Source of the DNA: an uncultured Kiloniellaceae bacterium
GTDB lineage: Bacteria > Pseudomonadota > Alphaproteobacteria > Kiloniellales > Kiloniellaceae
Direction of reading: 5' to 3'
NCBI GenBank assembly: GCA_947493695.1
Contig: CANLSF010000006.1
Coordinates: forward strand, 1 to 64,000
Length of the DNA: 64,000 nucleotides
Shown: positions 1 through 7,782 of the stretch, piece by piece
Position numbering within the stretch: the first letter of the stretch is position 1
Layout of the letters: every line of letters begins with the position of its first letter
Made by a program: the position numbers and the translations under genes
The notes under the pieces: model-generated
Told to the model about the DNA's origin: nothing
Database searches by the model: none
Seen by the model: only the letters and a program-made list of their open reading frames with translations

Positions 1-120
1 GCGACGGGCTTCTTAGCCGCAGTCTTCTTGGCTACAGTCTTCTTGGCTGCAGTCTTACGAGCGACGGGCTTCTTAGCCGCAGTCTTCTTGGCTACAGTCT
101 TCTTGGCTGCAGTCTTACGA
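1..120. repeat. Perfect 60-bp tandem duplication inside the H1-like gene
   Basis: Bases 1-60 and 61-120 are identical, and a diverged copy starts at 121. Each unit encodes 20 residues, that is four AAKKP/T-type pentapeptides. The identity is at DNA level, which suggests recent duplication rather than only selection on the protein. Confidence 0.95.
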
Positions 121-464
121 GCGACGGGCTTCTTAGCTGCGGTCTTCTTGGCGACCGGCTTTTTAGCCACTGCCTTCTTAGCCACTGCCTTCTTAGCCAC
201 TGCCTTCTTAGCGACTGGCTTCTTGGCAACTGGCTTCTTGGCAACTGCCTTCTTAGCTACAGTCTTTTTCGCGACTGGCTTCTTGGCAACCGCCTTCTTA
301 GCGACAGTCTTCTTGGCTACAGGCTTTTTAGCTACAGTCTTTTTAGCGACTGGCTTCTTAGCTGCTGCAGTCTTTTTGGCAGCCGGCTTAGCGGCAACCT
401 TTTTCTTTGCCGGTTTGGCCTTGGCAGTAGCCGTAGGCGCCGCCGTCCGTTTTTTCGCAACCAT
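1..464 (-). CDS. Histone H1-like Lys/Ala-rich DNA-binding protein (3' end outside window)
   Basis: The minus strand from an ATG at 464 stays open to the window edge for 154 codons. After a short basic N-terminus ([17 protein letters not shown]) the protein is almost entirely five-residue units of the type (V/A)AKK(P/T/A). This is the composition of bacterial histone H1-like or AlgP-like proteins, which bind DNA through lysine-rich tails and help compact the nucleoid. A GAGG lies 11 bases before the ATG. The stop codon lies beyond base 1, so the length is unknown. Codon-level repeats make copy-number change by slippage likely. No globular domain is visible in the part present. The long open frame on the opposite strand is only the antisense of these repeats. 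Confidence 0.85.
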   Translation of the reverse strand, partial: MVAKKRTAAPTATAKAKPAKKKVAAKPAAKKTAAAKKPVAKKTVAKKPVAKKTVAKKAVAKKPVAKKTVAKKAVAKKPVAKKPVAKKAVAKKAVAKKAVAKKPVAKKTAAKKPVARKTAAKKTVAKKTAAKKPVARKTAAKKTVAKKTAAKKPV

Positions 465-1319
465 TCTAAATCCTCAAAATTATGAAGTAAGGTTCGGCGA
501 TTCACGCCTCGGTGGCGTATCGTTTAAACCCACTTGGTAAATATTCTGTTACCTCGAATCTCGCTTCACTGGGGTGCATGGCCGCAATTTCATCGCGACT
601 ACTGGCCATTGATAGGATCTTCTCACGAACACCGTCAGCTTCCCGAATTGTCCACAGTCATTACTATAAGCACTCAAGCTTACTGCGCCTTAGCCCTTCT
701 CATCTCGTACTTGGAACGCCCAAACATCGTCCATCCAGATCATTGAATTCGTAGGAAAATGCTTGGTATCGATGTGCGTGAGTCAGCTCACCACGGCGGT
801 CAAACGCTCTTCAATATATTGTTTTCATTATAGTTTTCGAAATACAGCAGTAATCAGAATTATACAGAGCGTGCTCTCAAGCATAGAACAAAGATCTTTC
901 GGCCGCCTGAGACACACAGCACTTCAATCTGGTTTAAGAAGCACCCTGGCTTCGGTTGTGCGCAGACATGCAACCTTGGGAAATTCGCGATCCATACGAA
1001 CAAGAAATCCGATAAAATATTTCGGGACAAAAAAGCCGGAACGAAATCGAAAAAAATTTCGAAAAAAATTTCGCACCGCGCCTTAAAAGAATTTTTGCGT
1101 GGACGACTCGCTAAAGATTCTCATCAGTTTTCACCGATTCTATCCCCCCTGAGAAACCAGGGAGACCGAGGACGCAACCTGACCGAATGATTCGGCGTGC
1201 TTTGTCAGTCTGTTTCCAACACCTCTTGAAAACAACGAACCGACACCTCAACTACTCTTAAGCATACCCCCTTATTTGAGCCACCGGTTTTGACCCTGTC
1301 AGTCCGGCTCGTGACCTTG

Positions 1320-1349
1320 CCCCGGCATCACTGCCGGGGTTTTATTTTT
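1320..1349 (+). terminator. Rho-independent terminator
   Basis: The stem CCCCGGCA/TGCCGGGG closes a TCAC tetraloop and is followed directly by TTTTATTTTT. The T-run is only on the plus strand. No plus-strand gene lies directly upstream. Confidence 0.8.
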
Positions 1350-1477
1350 CCCGAAACAGCCTCCTGTTCCGCGCCAACATTTTACATGCGTTACACGTGG
1401 CCATTTTTCCGCGCCCGGACTCGCGCTAACCCCGGAACAGCAAAGGGCGCCCCACGAGTGGAGCGCCCTTCTTTTTT
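1350..1477 (+). ncRNA. Candidate small RNA ending in a strong terminator
   Basis: Between the two terminators, CTGTTCCG (1364-1371) is complementary to CGGAACAG (1433-1440), so a transcript could fold into a closed structure directly before the terminator hairpin at 1443. There is no open frame of note. I recognise no known family: there are no tmRNA, RNase P, SRP or 6S hallmarks. This is an inference from structure only. Confidence 0.25.
1443..1477 (+). terminator. Rho-independent terminator
   Basis: AAGGGCGC and GCGCCCTT form an eight-pair stem, continued by CCA/TGG around a CGAG loop after one mismatch, and are followed by CTTTTTT. It points to the plus strand and lies 27 bases from the stop codon of the convergent peroxiredoxin-like gene. 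Confidence 0.8.
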
Positions 1478-1503
1478 GCACATCACGCTATCGCAGGTGA
1501 TGT

Positions 1504-2070
1504 TTATTCAGCGGCCTGGGCCGGCAGGTCGACAATTTCGCCGCGGGCCGGATATCCCTTGCCGATGACGAAATCCAGAGCCTTGAGAATATCACCGAAT
1601 GCCGGGCGTGCGAACGGCATGGTTTGCACACTACCGAAATAGAGCGTGCCATCCGGGCGGATCAGAAAGATACCGGGCTCGACGAACAACTCAGGCTCCT
1701 CGATACCGATCGAGGTCGTTCCGATTCCGGCAGAGACATACAGCCCCCACTCGCGTGCCTTTTCCAGACTCAAACCGTAACCGAGCGTCAGTTTATCCAA
1801 CCCCCACTTCTCTTTTGCTTCGCTTGCGCGGGCCTCATCGTCGCTCGAAGCAACGAAAACCGACACACCCTTTTCAGCAAACTTCTCAAGCTTCTGATTG
1901 AGGTCCCCAAGATACATCGAGCAGATCGGGCAGTGCAGGCCGCGATAGACCACCACAATCGTGAAGTGTTCGGGTTTCTGATCTGCAAGTGACCAGGTGC
2001 CACCTCCAACGGTTGGCAACTCCAACGACGGAACGGCCTGGCGGGGAATAAGGGGGGTGATCGCGCTCAT
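1504..2070 (-). CDS. Peroxiredoxin-like AhpC/TSA family protein
   Basis: This 188-residue thioredoxin-fold protein is likely a cytoplasmic thiol peroxidase or redoxin. The core sequence VVVYRGLHCPIC (residues 39-50) puts Cys47 and Cys50 in a C-P-x-C arrangement at the usual peroxidatic position, followed by the helix and the strand-rich half with GIFLIRPDGTLYFG near the C-terminus. I chose the ATG at 2070 because GGAGG lies ten bases before it; an in-frame ATG at 2136 would add 22 basic residues without a clear ribosome site. The gene stands alone between non-coding stretches. The family assignment is firm. Whether it reduces H2O2, organic peroxides or another disulfide cannot be told. Confidence 0.85.
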   Translation of the reverse strand: MSAITPLIPRQAVPSLELPTVGGGTWSLADQKPEHFTIVVVYRGLHCPICSMYLGDLNQKLEKFAEKGVSVFVASSDDEARASEAKEKWGLDKLTLGYGLSLEKAREWGLYVSAGIGTTSIGIEEPELFVEPGIFLIRPDGTLYFGSVQTMPFARPAFGDILKALDFVIGKGYPARGEIVDLPAQAAE

Positions 2071-2460
2071 GTAAATTTTCCTCCGGACTCTGGATCTGTG
2101 GATGACAGAGCGAATCACATTCCCGAACACCTTCATCAGATTATCAGAAACGTCGCTGCTCTTGCCCTTATCTGGAACGATCGTTCAATTATGTCAAGAT
2201 ACTTATCGCAAGAAGCCTCAAGAATGCCTTTGCTATTGCCCGTTATCCACATTTCAATCTGCGGTTTGTCCGGCGGATCACCAGCGCATTTTCATGCTGC
2301 GCGTTAAATGTTTCTAAGTCTCTCGGCAGTATGGTTAACGAAATCTGCCGCGTTCTCCCCCTTGGTTTCGACCTGCGTCATAACAGCGCGGGAATTGTCC
2401 AGCGGACGATGCAGCAGACGGTAACAGACCGACGAACCTATCTCGAGCGAGGGGCCCCCG
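2071..2460. other. Divergent intergenic region
   Basis: About 390 bases separate the peroxiredoxin-like gene (minus) from the pentapeptide-repeat gene (plus), so promoters for both should lie here. I see no convincing small gene, terminator or operator. Minus-strand frames that start downstream and run into this stretch are antisense to the pentapeptide-repeat gene. Confidence 0.5.
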
Positions 2461-3069
2461 ATGGCAAAAAAGACATTCGTATACCGCTTGACCTTCGACC
2501 AGGCGCAAGGATCCGAAACTGGCGAGGTCATCGCCGCCGACGAAGCGGACGCGAAGCGCCAGCTGAGAGTGAAATATGTCTGCACGCGTTTGCCGGACGA
2601 TACCCTGCTCATCGAAAAGCCCGCTGAGAACAAAGCCGGAAAAGCCACCGAGACTCACTCGGTGAAATCCGCTAAAGCCCGGCAACTCCTACATATTATG
2701 GCTGGCCATCATGTCTGGTTGAAGAATGAAACCGGTGGCGTCAGGGCGAACCTGACCCGACTGAATCTGGCCGGACTGAAGATCCCTCAAGCCGCACTCC
2801 CGCACGCCGATATCGCTGAAGCCGATCTTTCTTTCGCCGATCTGGAGAAGGCAAATCTGCAGAATGCGAACCTTGTGCGGGCCAACCTGCAGGGCGCAAA
2901 TCTCCAGGGCGCAGATTTGAGTGGTGCAGATCTCAGTGACGCCGATCTGCGCGATGCCGTGCTGACGGGTGCGAAATTGAAGGGCACCGATTTGTGGCGG
3001 GCCAATCTTATCGGATGCAAAATCTCTCCAAAGGCATTACATACGGCCCTATCATGCAGGACGTCGTAA
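2461..3069 (+). CDS. Pentapeptide-repeat protein
   Basis: The 202-residue product has an N-terminal segment of about 75 residues without repeats, followed by pentapeptide repeats of the A(D/N)LxX type from about residue 94 to 186 (ADLSFADLEKANLQNANL and so on). Such repeats form a right-handed quadrilateral beta-helix; some members mimic DNA and bind gyrase, but most have no known role. The N-terminal part contains a short strand-like stretch (KTFVYRLTF) and could be a separate small domain. There is no signal peptide. GCGAGGGG lies just upstream of the ATG. It is monocistronic, and no quinolone-resistance role should be assumed. Confidence 0.8.
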   Translation: MAKKTFVYRLTFDQAQGSETGEVIAADEADAKRQLRVKYVCTRLPDDTLLIEKPAENKAGKATETHSVKSAKARQLLHIMAGHHVWLKNETGGVRANLTRLNLAGLKIPQAALPHADIAEADLSFADLEKANLQNANLVRANLQGANLQGADLSGADLSDADLRDAVLTGAKLKGTDLWRANLIGCKISPKALHTALSCRTS

Positions 3070-3137
3070 CCGCGAGAGTCTGAACGCCTTTAACTGATCC
3101 AGTAAAGAACGTGAATCAGTCTCTCAATTTGCTAGTA

Positions 3138-3155
3138 CGAGTGCGCTCGCACTCG
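3138..3155. promoter_or_regulatory. Inverted repeat upstream of the DUF983 gene
   Basis: CGAGTGCG and CGCACTCG flank a two-base centre, forming an 18-base near-palindrome that ends 19 bases before the ATG at 3175. The position fits an operator or a 5' leader hairpin. A related GAGTGC/GCACTC pair occurs at 25435-25456, so it may be a wider motif. Confidence 0.4.
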
Positions 3156-3174
3156 AGGTCAGTTAAGAGGCGCA

Positions 3175-3555
3175 ATGACATATACAGCTTCCGAATCTAA
3201 ACGCCCCATGCTGCGGACCCTGTTCCGCGGCCTTTTGCGCCGCTGCCCCGCCTGCGGAATCGGAAAATCCTTCAAAGGCTATGTGAAAGTCGCAGACAGT
3301 TGCTCAAATTGCGGCGAAGCTCTCGGGCACATCCGGGCCGACGATATTCCGCCCTATTTCACGATCCTGATCGTCGGGCACATGATCGTGCCCTCGATCC
3401 TCTATCTCGAACAGAACGCGCCACCCGAGTTTTGGGTCCACATGGCTATCTGGCCGGCTCTGACCCTGCTTCTGACACTCGTTCTTCTGCCTCGTGTTAA
3501 AGGTGTGATTGTAAATCTGTTGTGGGCGCTGAAGATTCGCGGCGACGAAACCTGA
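3175..3555 (+). CDS. DUF983 family membrane protein
   Basis: This 126-residue protein starts with a zinc-ribbon-like part with Cys24/Cys27 (RRCPACG) and Cys43/Cys46 (SCSNCGE), followed by ADDIPPYF, the family hallmark, and two membrane segments (about 61-79 and 90-108). Length and order match DUF983 proteins of alphaproteobacteria, whose function is unknown; in other genomes they often lie near cytochrome oxidase or Nudix genes, but not here. AAGAGG lies seven bases before the ATG. A strong terminator follows at 3600-3648, so the gene is a single transcription unit. Confidence 0.85.
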   Translation: MTYTASESKRPMLRTLFRGLLRRCPACGIGKSFKGYVKVADSCSNCGEALGHIRADDIPPYFTILIVGHMIVPSILYLEQNAPPEFWVHMAIWPALTLLLTLVLLPRVKGVIVNLLWALKIRGDET

Positions 3556-3599
3556 CGACCGGCCTTCCTGAAGGCTTGAAATCGAGAACACTTCAAGAA

Positions 3600-3648
3600 A
3601 ACGAACTGCATGACAGCCCTATGAGCCTGTTTGCGGTTCGTTTTTTTT
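3600..3648 (+). terminator. Rho-independent terminator after the DUF983 gene
   Basis: AACGAACTGCA pairs with TGCGGTTCGTT around a partly paired loop and runs into eight T residues. It lies 45 bases after the stop codon at 3555. Confidence 0.85.
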
Positions 3649-3930
3649 GCGCTCCGTCATGAAAGAGACTTCCACAACAATACAATCCCAGACTGCAGGG
3701 CGGTAACAGCCCGGCTCGACCTCAATTTATCAACCTTGTTAGTTGTTCGTTAACCACGCGACGCAATGCTCCAGGTAGTAACAGACAAGCCCTGAGGTTT
3801 TAGAGAGAACCTTTTAACCCTCACGACTGAAACGAAAAATTCTGAAAACCGCCGTTTTCAGGAAACCCCTTCCTGTTGCCAGAAACCCTTGTATCAACCA
3901 TTGACCTGGATGTTGATCATGTACACTTCC

Positions 3931-4206
3931 ATGCTAAAGGCCCTCTTTATTTCCTTTACCGTCTTCATCACCGTCTTTCTCGCTTTGGTAAGCAGTACCA
4001 TCGCGGCGCCGATCACCTTCACCAATCAGGCGAGCTATCTGGCCGCCATCGGTGGGTCGGCCGACATAACCGAAAACTCCAACAGCTTCACTACAGACAC
4101 ATTCTTTCAAAACGGCACCCTGGACGTCGGCCCCTTTTCGCCAACCTCCTCGAGCACCGAACACAAGAGTTAAAACAAAATCGATGTTGCCGGCCCCCGG
4201 AATTAA
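3931..4206 (+). pseudogene. Nonsense-truncated copy of the PEP-CTERM-like protein gene
   Basis: The frame from ATG 3931 encodes a signal peptide (MLKALFISFTVFITVFLAL) and then FTTDTFFQNGTLDVGPFSP, which aligns with FTADALFQNAALDVGPLSL in the intact gene at 4455. The frame stops at TAA 4171-4173. Read past this stop, the next codons give NKIDV, matching NKIEV of the intact copy, and the TAA stands where the intact copy has Leu. A single TTA-to-TAA change would explain it. A second stop follows at 4204-4206, and the rest of the homologous sequence, including the sorting signal, is missing. It could still make a short secreted peptide, but decay of a tandem duplicate is the simpler reading. Confidence 0.7.
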
Positions 4207-4258
4207 GAAAAGGTAAAACACCAATTCTTAACTCTTTGGACCTATACAAACGTTAATC

Positions 4259-4283
4259 GATAAAAAGCGCGATACTTTTTATC
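4259..4283. other. Perfect 9-bp inverted repeat between the tandem paralogues
   Basis: GATAAAAAG and CTTTTTATC flank a seven-base loop. The stem is AT-rich and no long T-run follows. It may be a weak terminator or an operator for the intact gene 170 bases downstream. Confidence 0.35.
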
Positions 4284-4454
4284 TATTTGGGAACAGCGAC
4301 AGGAACGTTTGCTGTGACCTTGCGGGGATCGGCGGTTCTTTGCAGCTTGAGACATTAAGATACGGGTATCGGCATGGTCCGGCCCTTAACCTCGGCTCAA
4401 CATATTAAGCCTGTCCTTCAGCATGGTCTTTGATTGCATAGAAGGTAGCTATAC

Positions 4455-5147
4455 ATGCTCAAAGGGTTTCTTCTTCCTCTCGTGATCGCAATCGCAAGCC
4501 TGCCGCTCGGCGCGAATCATTCACTTGCAGGTCCGGTGACCGTCACCAGTTCAATTGACTTCACACACACTCTTGGGCAGGCCATAAATCACCGGGTGGA
4601 TTTCAACGAATTCACCGCAGACGCGCTGTTCCAGAATGCGGCACTGGACGTTGGGCCGCTCTCCCTCTCCTCGAGTGGTCCTGCCCATATTGGACTGAAC
4701 AAGATCGAGGTCACTCCCGTCCTCTTAGAGTTCATCACGCCCAACCTTACGCCCTACGCGGCGCTTTATCTCAAAGCTTCGGGCACAGGCAATACCACCG
4801 TCACCCTCACATTCGATCAGCCCATCTACGGCTTCGGCGCGACGTACCGCGGCCTCAAGCGTGATACGGTGATCAACTACACAACAGCGAGTGGCGACCA
4901 TACAATCGTCCCCGGCATCACCAACCGTTTTTTCGGATTCATACTTGATGCCGGCGAGTTCATCTCAAGCCTCACCTACGCGGCACCGCTAGAGAATGGT
5001 TTTGGAATCGACAACATTTTCCTCTCGAACGCTATCATTGCATCAGCATCAGCTGCTCAGGTCGACGAACCCGGCAGCTTTTTTCTCACCTTGATGGCGT
5101 TTCTGGGACTAGCATGGCTCCTGCGTCAAAATCGAAGCCAGAGCTGA
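4455..5147 (+). CDS. Secreted protein with PEP-CTERM-like sorting signal
   Basis: The 230-residue product has an N-terminal signal peptide (about 1-25, ending near HSLAG), a Thr/Ser-rich beta-type middle, and a C-terminal tail that reads Glu205-Pro206 (EPGSFF), a hydrophobic stretch (LTLMAFLGLAWLL) and a basic end (RQNR). That tripartite tail is the pattern of PEP-CTERM exosortase substrates, which are cut and displayed at the surface or exported with polysaccharide. No exosortase gene is in the window. A decayed copy lies directly upstream. The middle contains FDQPIYGFGATYRG and a GIDNIFLS motif, common in PEP-CTERM proteins of unknown function. The gene ends 42 bases from a convergent gene. 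Confidence 0.65.
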   Translation: MLKGFLLPLVIAIASLPLGANHSLAGPVTVTSSIDFTHTLGQAINHRVDFNEFTADALFQNAALDVGPLSLSSSGPAHIGLNKIEVTPVLLEFITPNLTPYAALYLKASGTGNTTVTLTFDQPIYGFGATYRGLKRDTVINYTTASGDHTIVPGITNRFFGFILDAGEFISSLTYAAPLENGFGIDNIFLSNAIIASASAAQVDEPGSFFLTLMAFLGLAWLLRQNRSQS

Positions 5148-5189
5148 TACCAGGGCAGACTGCAAAACAGCGCGATACGAATTTCGGTT

Positions 5190-6011
5190 TTAAGCCACGA
5201 TCATTTCGGGAAGCTTTTGCGTGGCCGCTTCCTCCAGATCCAGGATGCGCGTGTAAGCGTCCTCCGGCAAAAGCTCCGCTCCCATAATAAAGAGGGCTTC
5301 GCGCGTTGCCGCCAGGTCTCGATCTTCCATCGCCGAACGAACCGCCGTGCGCAGGCGTCGCAGCTGCTCATCCGCCGCACCGCCGGCTGTAATGTAAGGT
5401 AAGCCCGGTGCCTCTGGCCCCTGCGCCAGAACCCGCAATCCGTCTTTTGCCGAGGGCCGATATCTCTCAGCCAGCGCATAGGTCACCGCATCAATGGCAC
5501 AGACATCCGCCTGTCCGGCCTGGACTACCGCCATACTGGCAAGATGACCTCCGCTGCAGGTCACCTGCGCAAAAAAGCGTCCCTCCTGCGCAAAGGGCGC
5601 AACCACGGACCGCAGGGACGAAAATCCCGATTGCGAGTCGAAGGAATTCACGACGGCGGTCCGGTCCGCCAGATCGGCGACCTCGCTCGCCGGGTCTTCA
5701 TCGCGCACCAGAACCAGGCTCGTGTAGTTCGCACCGGCGCAGCCATTGCAATCGTACATGGGGGTTGCGATGACAGTCACCTTCCCTTTTAGCGCATGCG
5801 TGAGCGGATAACCGCAGGTCTGGCTGAAAAGAAGTTTCGGCCTGGCCCAATGCGCCAAGGGGTCAGCAACTTCGCAGAGCTGCTCGGGAACAGCCTCTAT
5901 ACCCTCTGCCCGCATCGCCCGCGCCAGTCCCTGCCACCAGGACTCATTCGCGCGTCTGAACTCGGGCATGTCATACATGAAGAGGCTGGCAAGGCCAGCG
6001 GCCTGCGTCAC
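5190..6011 (-). CDS. PhnD-like substrate-binding protein (orphan)
   Basis: The 273-residue product resembles the PhnD/SsuA group of periplasmic binding proteins: LFSQTCGYPLTHALKGKVTVIATPMYD is in the first lobe, and VTCSGGHLASMAVVQAGQADVCAIDAVTY is the typical hinge and second-lobe motif. No signal peptide is visible and no ABC permease or ATPase gene is nearby, so transport is uncertain and it may be cytoplasmic. It starts with GTG, and the start overlaps the GFA gene stop by four bases (GTGA), so translation is probably coupled. It is the last gene of the unit XRE regulator - GFA protein - PhnD-like protein. Confidence 0.75.
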   Translation of the reverse strand: MTQAAGLASLFMYDMPEFRRANESWWQGLARAMRAEGIEAVPEQLCEVADPLAHWARPKLLFSQTCGYPLTHALKGKVTVIATPMYDCNGCAGANYTSLVLVRDEDPASEVADLADRTAVVNSFDSQSGFSSLRSVVAPFAQEGRFFAQVTCSGGHLASMAVVQAGQADVCAIDAVTYALAERYRPSAKDGLRVLAQGPEAPGLPYITAGGAADEQLRRLRTAVRSAMEDRDLAATREALFIMGAELLPEDAYTRILDLEEAATQKLPEMIVA

Positions 6012-6535
6012 TCAGGCTCTCCGGACTGATCACCGGACAGACCGGTAAAATCCTGCCCCGCAGAGGTGAAGGCATTGGAAACGGGTTGGTTCGCATGCGC
6101 CGCGCCGCCCTTCAGCGTGACCTCGGTTCCCGGCGCAAGTTCCGTGTAGTCGCCCTTGTCCGACACATAGATATCCTTTGTCGTCTTAAGGCCACTGGGC
6201 GGATCGATGCTCCCGGCGGATATGGAAAGAGAGTCCCCATCCAGACGTTCCCAGAACAGTGAAGCACCGCAAGTTTTGCAGAAACCGCGGCGTGCCCGGT
6301 CGGAGGAATTGTACCAGCGCAGGCCCTGGCGTTCATCGAACGCAAAAGCCGATCGTTTCACCTTCGTGTAGGCGGCAAAGTTGCCGTGGGTTCTCTGACA
6401 CTGACCACAGTGACAATTGACCACATCGCGCAAAGGACCGAAAAGGCGATAGCGCACGGCGCCGCAGAGACAGCCGCCCGTCGCGCTCGGCGCCTCATCG
6501 TCTTTCTCTTCAATCGATTCCACTTCTTCCCGCAT
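6008..6535 (-). CDS. GFA family zinc protein (glutathione-dependent formaldehyde-activating type)
   Basis: This 175-residue protein carries the GFA (DUF636) cysteine set: Cys22 and Cys24 in GGCLCGAVRY, then Cys41, Cys43 and Cys46 in NCHCGQC, then Cys86 and Cys89 in FCKTCGASL. In characterised members these bind two zinc ions, and the enzyme helps form S-hydroxymethylglutathione, but most GFA proteins have no proven substrate. It has an acidic N-terminal extension of about 18 residues. GGAG lies seven bases before the ATG. It lies between an XRE-type regulator and a PhnD-like protein on one strand, an unusual combination that gives no clear clue to the substrate. Confidence 0.85.
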   Translation of the reverse strand: MREEVESIEEKDDEAPSATGGCLCGAVRYRLFGPLRDVVNCHCGQCQRTHGNFAAYTKVKRSAFAFDERQGLRWYNSSDRARRGFCKTCGASLFWERLDGDSLSISAGSIDPPSGLKTTKDIYVSDKGDYTELAPGTEVTLKGGAAHANQPVSNAFTSAGQDFTGLSGDQSGEPE

Positions 6536-6577
6536 CGCTTATCTCCATCCACACTGGATTGTCAGATCCACATAAGC

Positions 6578-7426
6578 CTACTTAACATCCGCCAGCTGCC
6601 GCTCGAGAAACCCGATAATGTCCGTGGGCTGAATCACGGCAGAACGGATCAGTTCATCGAAGTGCCGGTTCAGCACCCGGATGTGTTCGGTCGAATTGAA
6701 CACAAAATACATGTTTCCGAAATAGGCGGCAGCGCGCTGCCGCCCAAAGAGCGTCACCGGCACCGAGTAGCGCTGTAAGCCATCGAACAGGAACCAGCGG
6801 AAGGCGGGATAAAGCTCGTCGACCAGCGACATCATGGAAAGCAGCTGTTCATGACGGGACTCCGCCGGCAACTCTGCCCAGATGCCATGACCGCGCGCGA
6901 AGTCCTGCACCGATTGAAACGACGAACAGGCTTCGAGGTCGGTTTCCGGACGCCGGCTGTATTCGAGGCGGTGAGACGCCTGCTCGAGGCCGCGTTCGGG
7001 CGTGATCGGCCCATAGTCGCGATACTCGTAGAGCGTGACCGCTTCGGTTTTAAGAAGATCGGGCAAGGTCGTTGGAACATAGCGGACCTTATAACCCTCC
7101 GCCTCCGCGTGCCATCGGATCAGCCGTTCATCGACCGGGGAAGCTGCGCCGGATTCAATCTCCAGCGGCTGCCCCATGATGTTGATGCCTTCCTGGTCGA
7201 TCTGACTAAGTCCCAGCAACCAGTCCACGCTGACCTGTTGGGCGCTCGCGATCGCGGCAATGGTCTCGGCCCTGGGCAGGCGGTCATTATTGGCTGACAG
7301 AAGTTGCGAGAGTGTCGAGCGATCCAGGCCCGCCGTCGTGGCAAAAGCAGAGCGGCTCAGCCCCGAACGTTCAATCACGTCGGTCAGCCGTTCACGGAAA
7401 ACCTCAACGGTTTCACGGCGATCCAC
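6578..7426 (-). CDS. XRE-family transcriptional regulator with large C-terminal domain
   Basis: The 282-residue product has an N-terminal helix-turn-helix (about 10-72: ERSGLSRSAFATTAGLDRSTLSQLL is the DNA-reading part, ending SVDWLLGLS), followed by about 200 residues without a domain I recognise, possibly for effector binding. The start is GTG at 7426, with GGAGG eight bases upstream. Two direct repeats of ATTATCACCA lie directly upstream (7441-7470), so it probably represses itself and the GFA and PhnD-like genes downstream. The stop is 42 bases before the GFA start. The ligand is unknown. Confidence 0.8.
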   Translation of the reverse strand: MDRRETVEVFRERLTDVIERSGLSRSAFATTAGLDRSTLSQLLSANNDRLPRAETIAAIASAQQVSVDWLLGLSQIDQEGINIMGQPLEIESGAASPVDERLIRWHAEAEGYKVRYVPTTLPDLLKTEAVTLYEYRDYGPITPERGLEQASHRLEYSRRPETDLEACSSFQSVQDFARGHGIWAELPAESRHEQLLSMMSLVDELYPAFRWFLFDGLQRYSVPVTLFGRQRAAAYFGNMYFVFNSTEHIRVLNRHFDELIRSAVIQPTDIIGFLERQLADVK

Positions 7427-7440
7427 CTTTGTTCCTCCGA

Positions 7441-7470
7441 ATTATCACCACTTGTTTACAATTATCACCA
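7441..7470. promoter_or_regulatory. Direct-repeat operator candidate for the XRE regulator
   Basis: ATTATCACCA occurs at 7441-7450 and again at 7461-7470, a spacing of 20 bp or nearly two helical turns. The first copy touches the ribosome-binding site of the regulator gene. Two repeats on one DNA face fit a dimer or two monomers of the regulator blocking its own promoter. Confidence 0.55.
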
Positions 7471-7782
7471 TTTGACGTTTTTGCATACCACAATCAACGC
7501 TTTGTGCGCTGAATCGCATTGTTGTCAATTCGAATTCGCTCTTACAATAAAACATAAACGCAAGATTGCCTTGGGGAAGCGGCTGCGTCCGCCGGACAGG
7601 ATATTCGCCCGGTCACCCAGCCAAATCAGGTTCAAGCAAAAGTCACGGGCTTCAAATTCGCGCCTCGAAGACGCTTGGTTTCGAACCGAAGGTTTCGGAC
7701 CGGACTTAAGGGGTACAGCCCAGGGATAAAGCGTGGGGACCAAGCCTGACTATGGGCTGCAACGACAAGAAAAAGGAACCAA

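Larger units (their letters stand above)
465..1503. other. Intergenic stretch, about 1 kb, no convincing protein gene
   Basis: The open frames here (for example 763-1086 plus) lack a ribosome site and have no recognisable domain. The stretch should hold the promoter of the H1-like gene. Around 1035-1075 there is an A/T-tract array, CGAAAAAAATTT repeated twice in tandem, which would be bent DNA. Two rho-independent terminators at 1320-1349 and 1443-1477 both point to the plus strand although no plus-strand protein gene precedes them, so short untranslated RNAs are possible. Confidence 0.5.

Noticed and set aside
28-540. Long plus-strand frame rich in F-L-A-T repeats
   Set aside because: It is the antisense of the H1-like Lys/Ala repeats; the composition follows from the repeat codons.
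763-1086. 107-codon plus-strand frame
   Set aside because: There is no ribosome site and no domain, and the end consists of A/T-tract sequence.
5190-6011. The orphan PhnD-like protein as the GrrP partner of the radical SAM system
   Set aside because: It lies 40 kb away in an unrelated unit and has no signal peptide.
7676-7686. GGTTTCGAACC, which looks like a tRNA T-arm
   Set aside because: The flanking bases do not pair as a T-stem and no acceptor or anticodon arm can be drawn.
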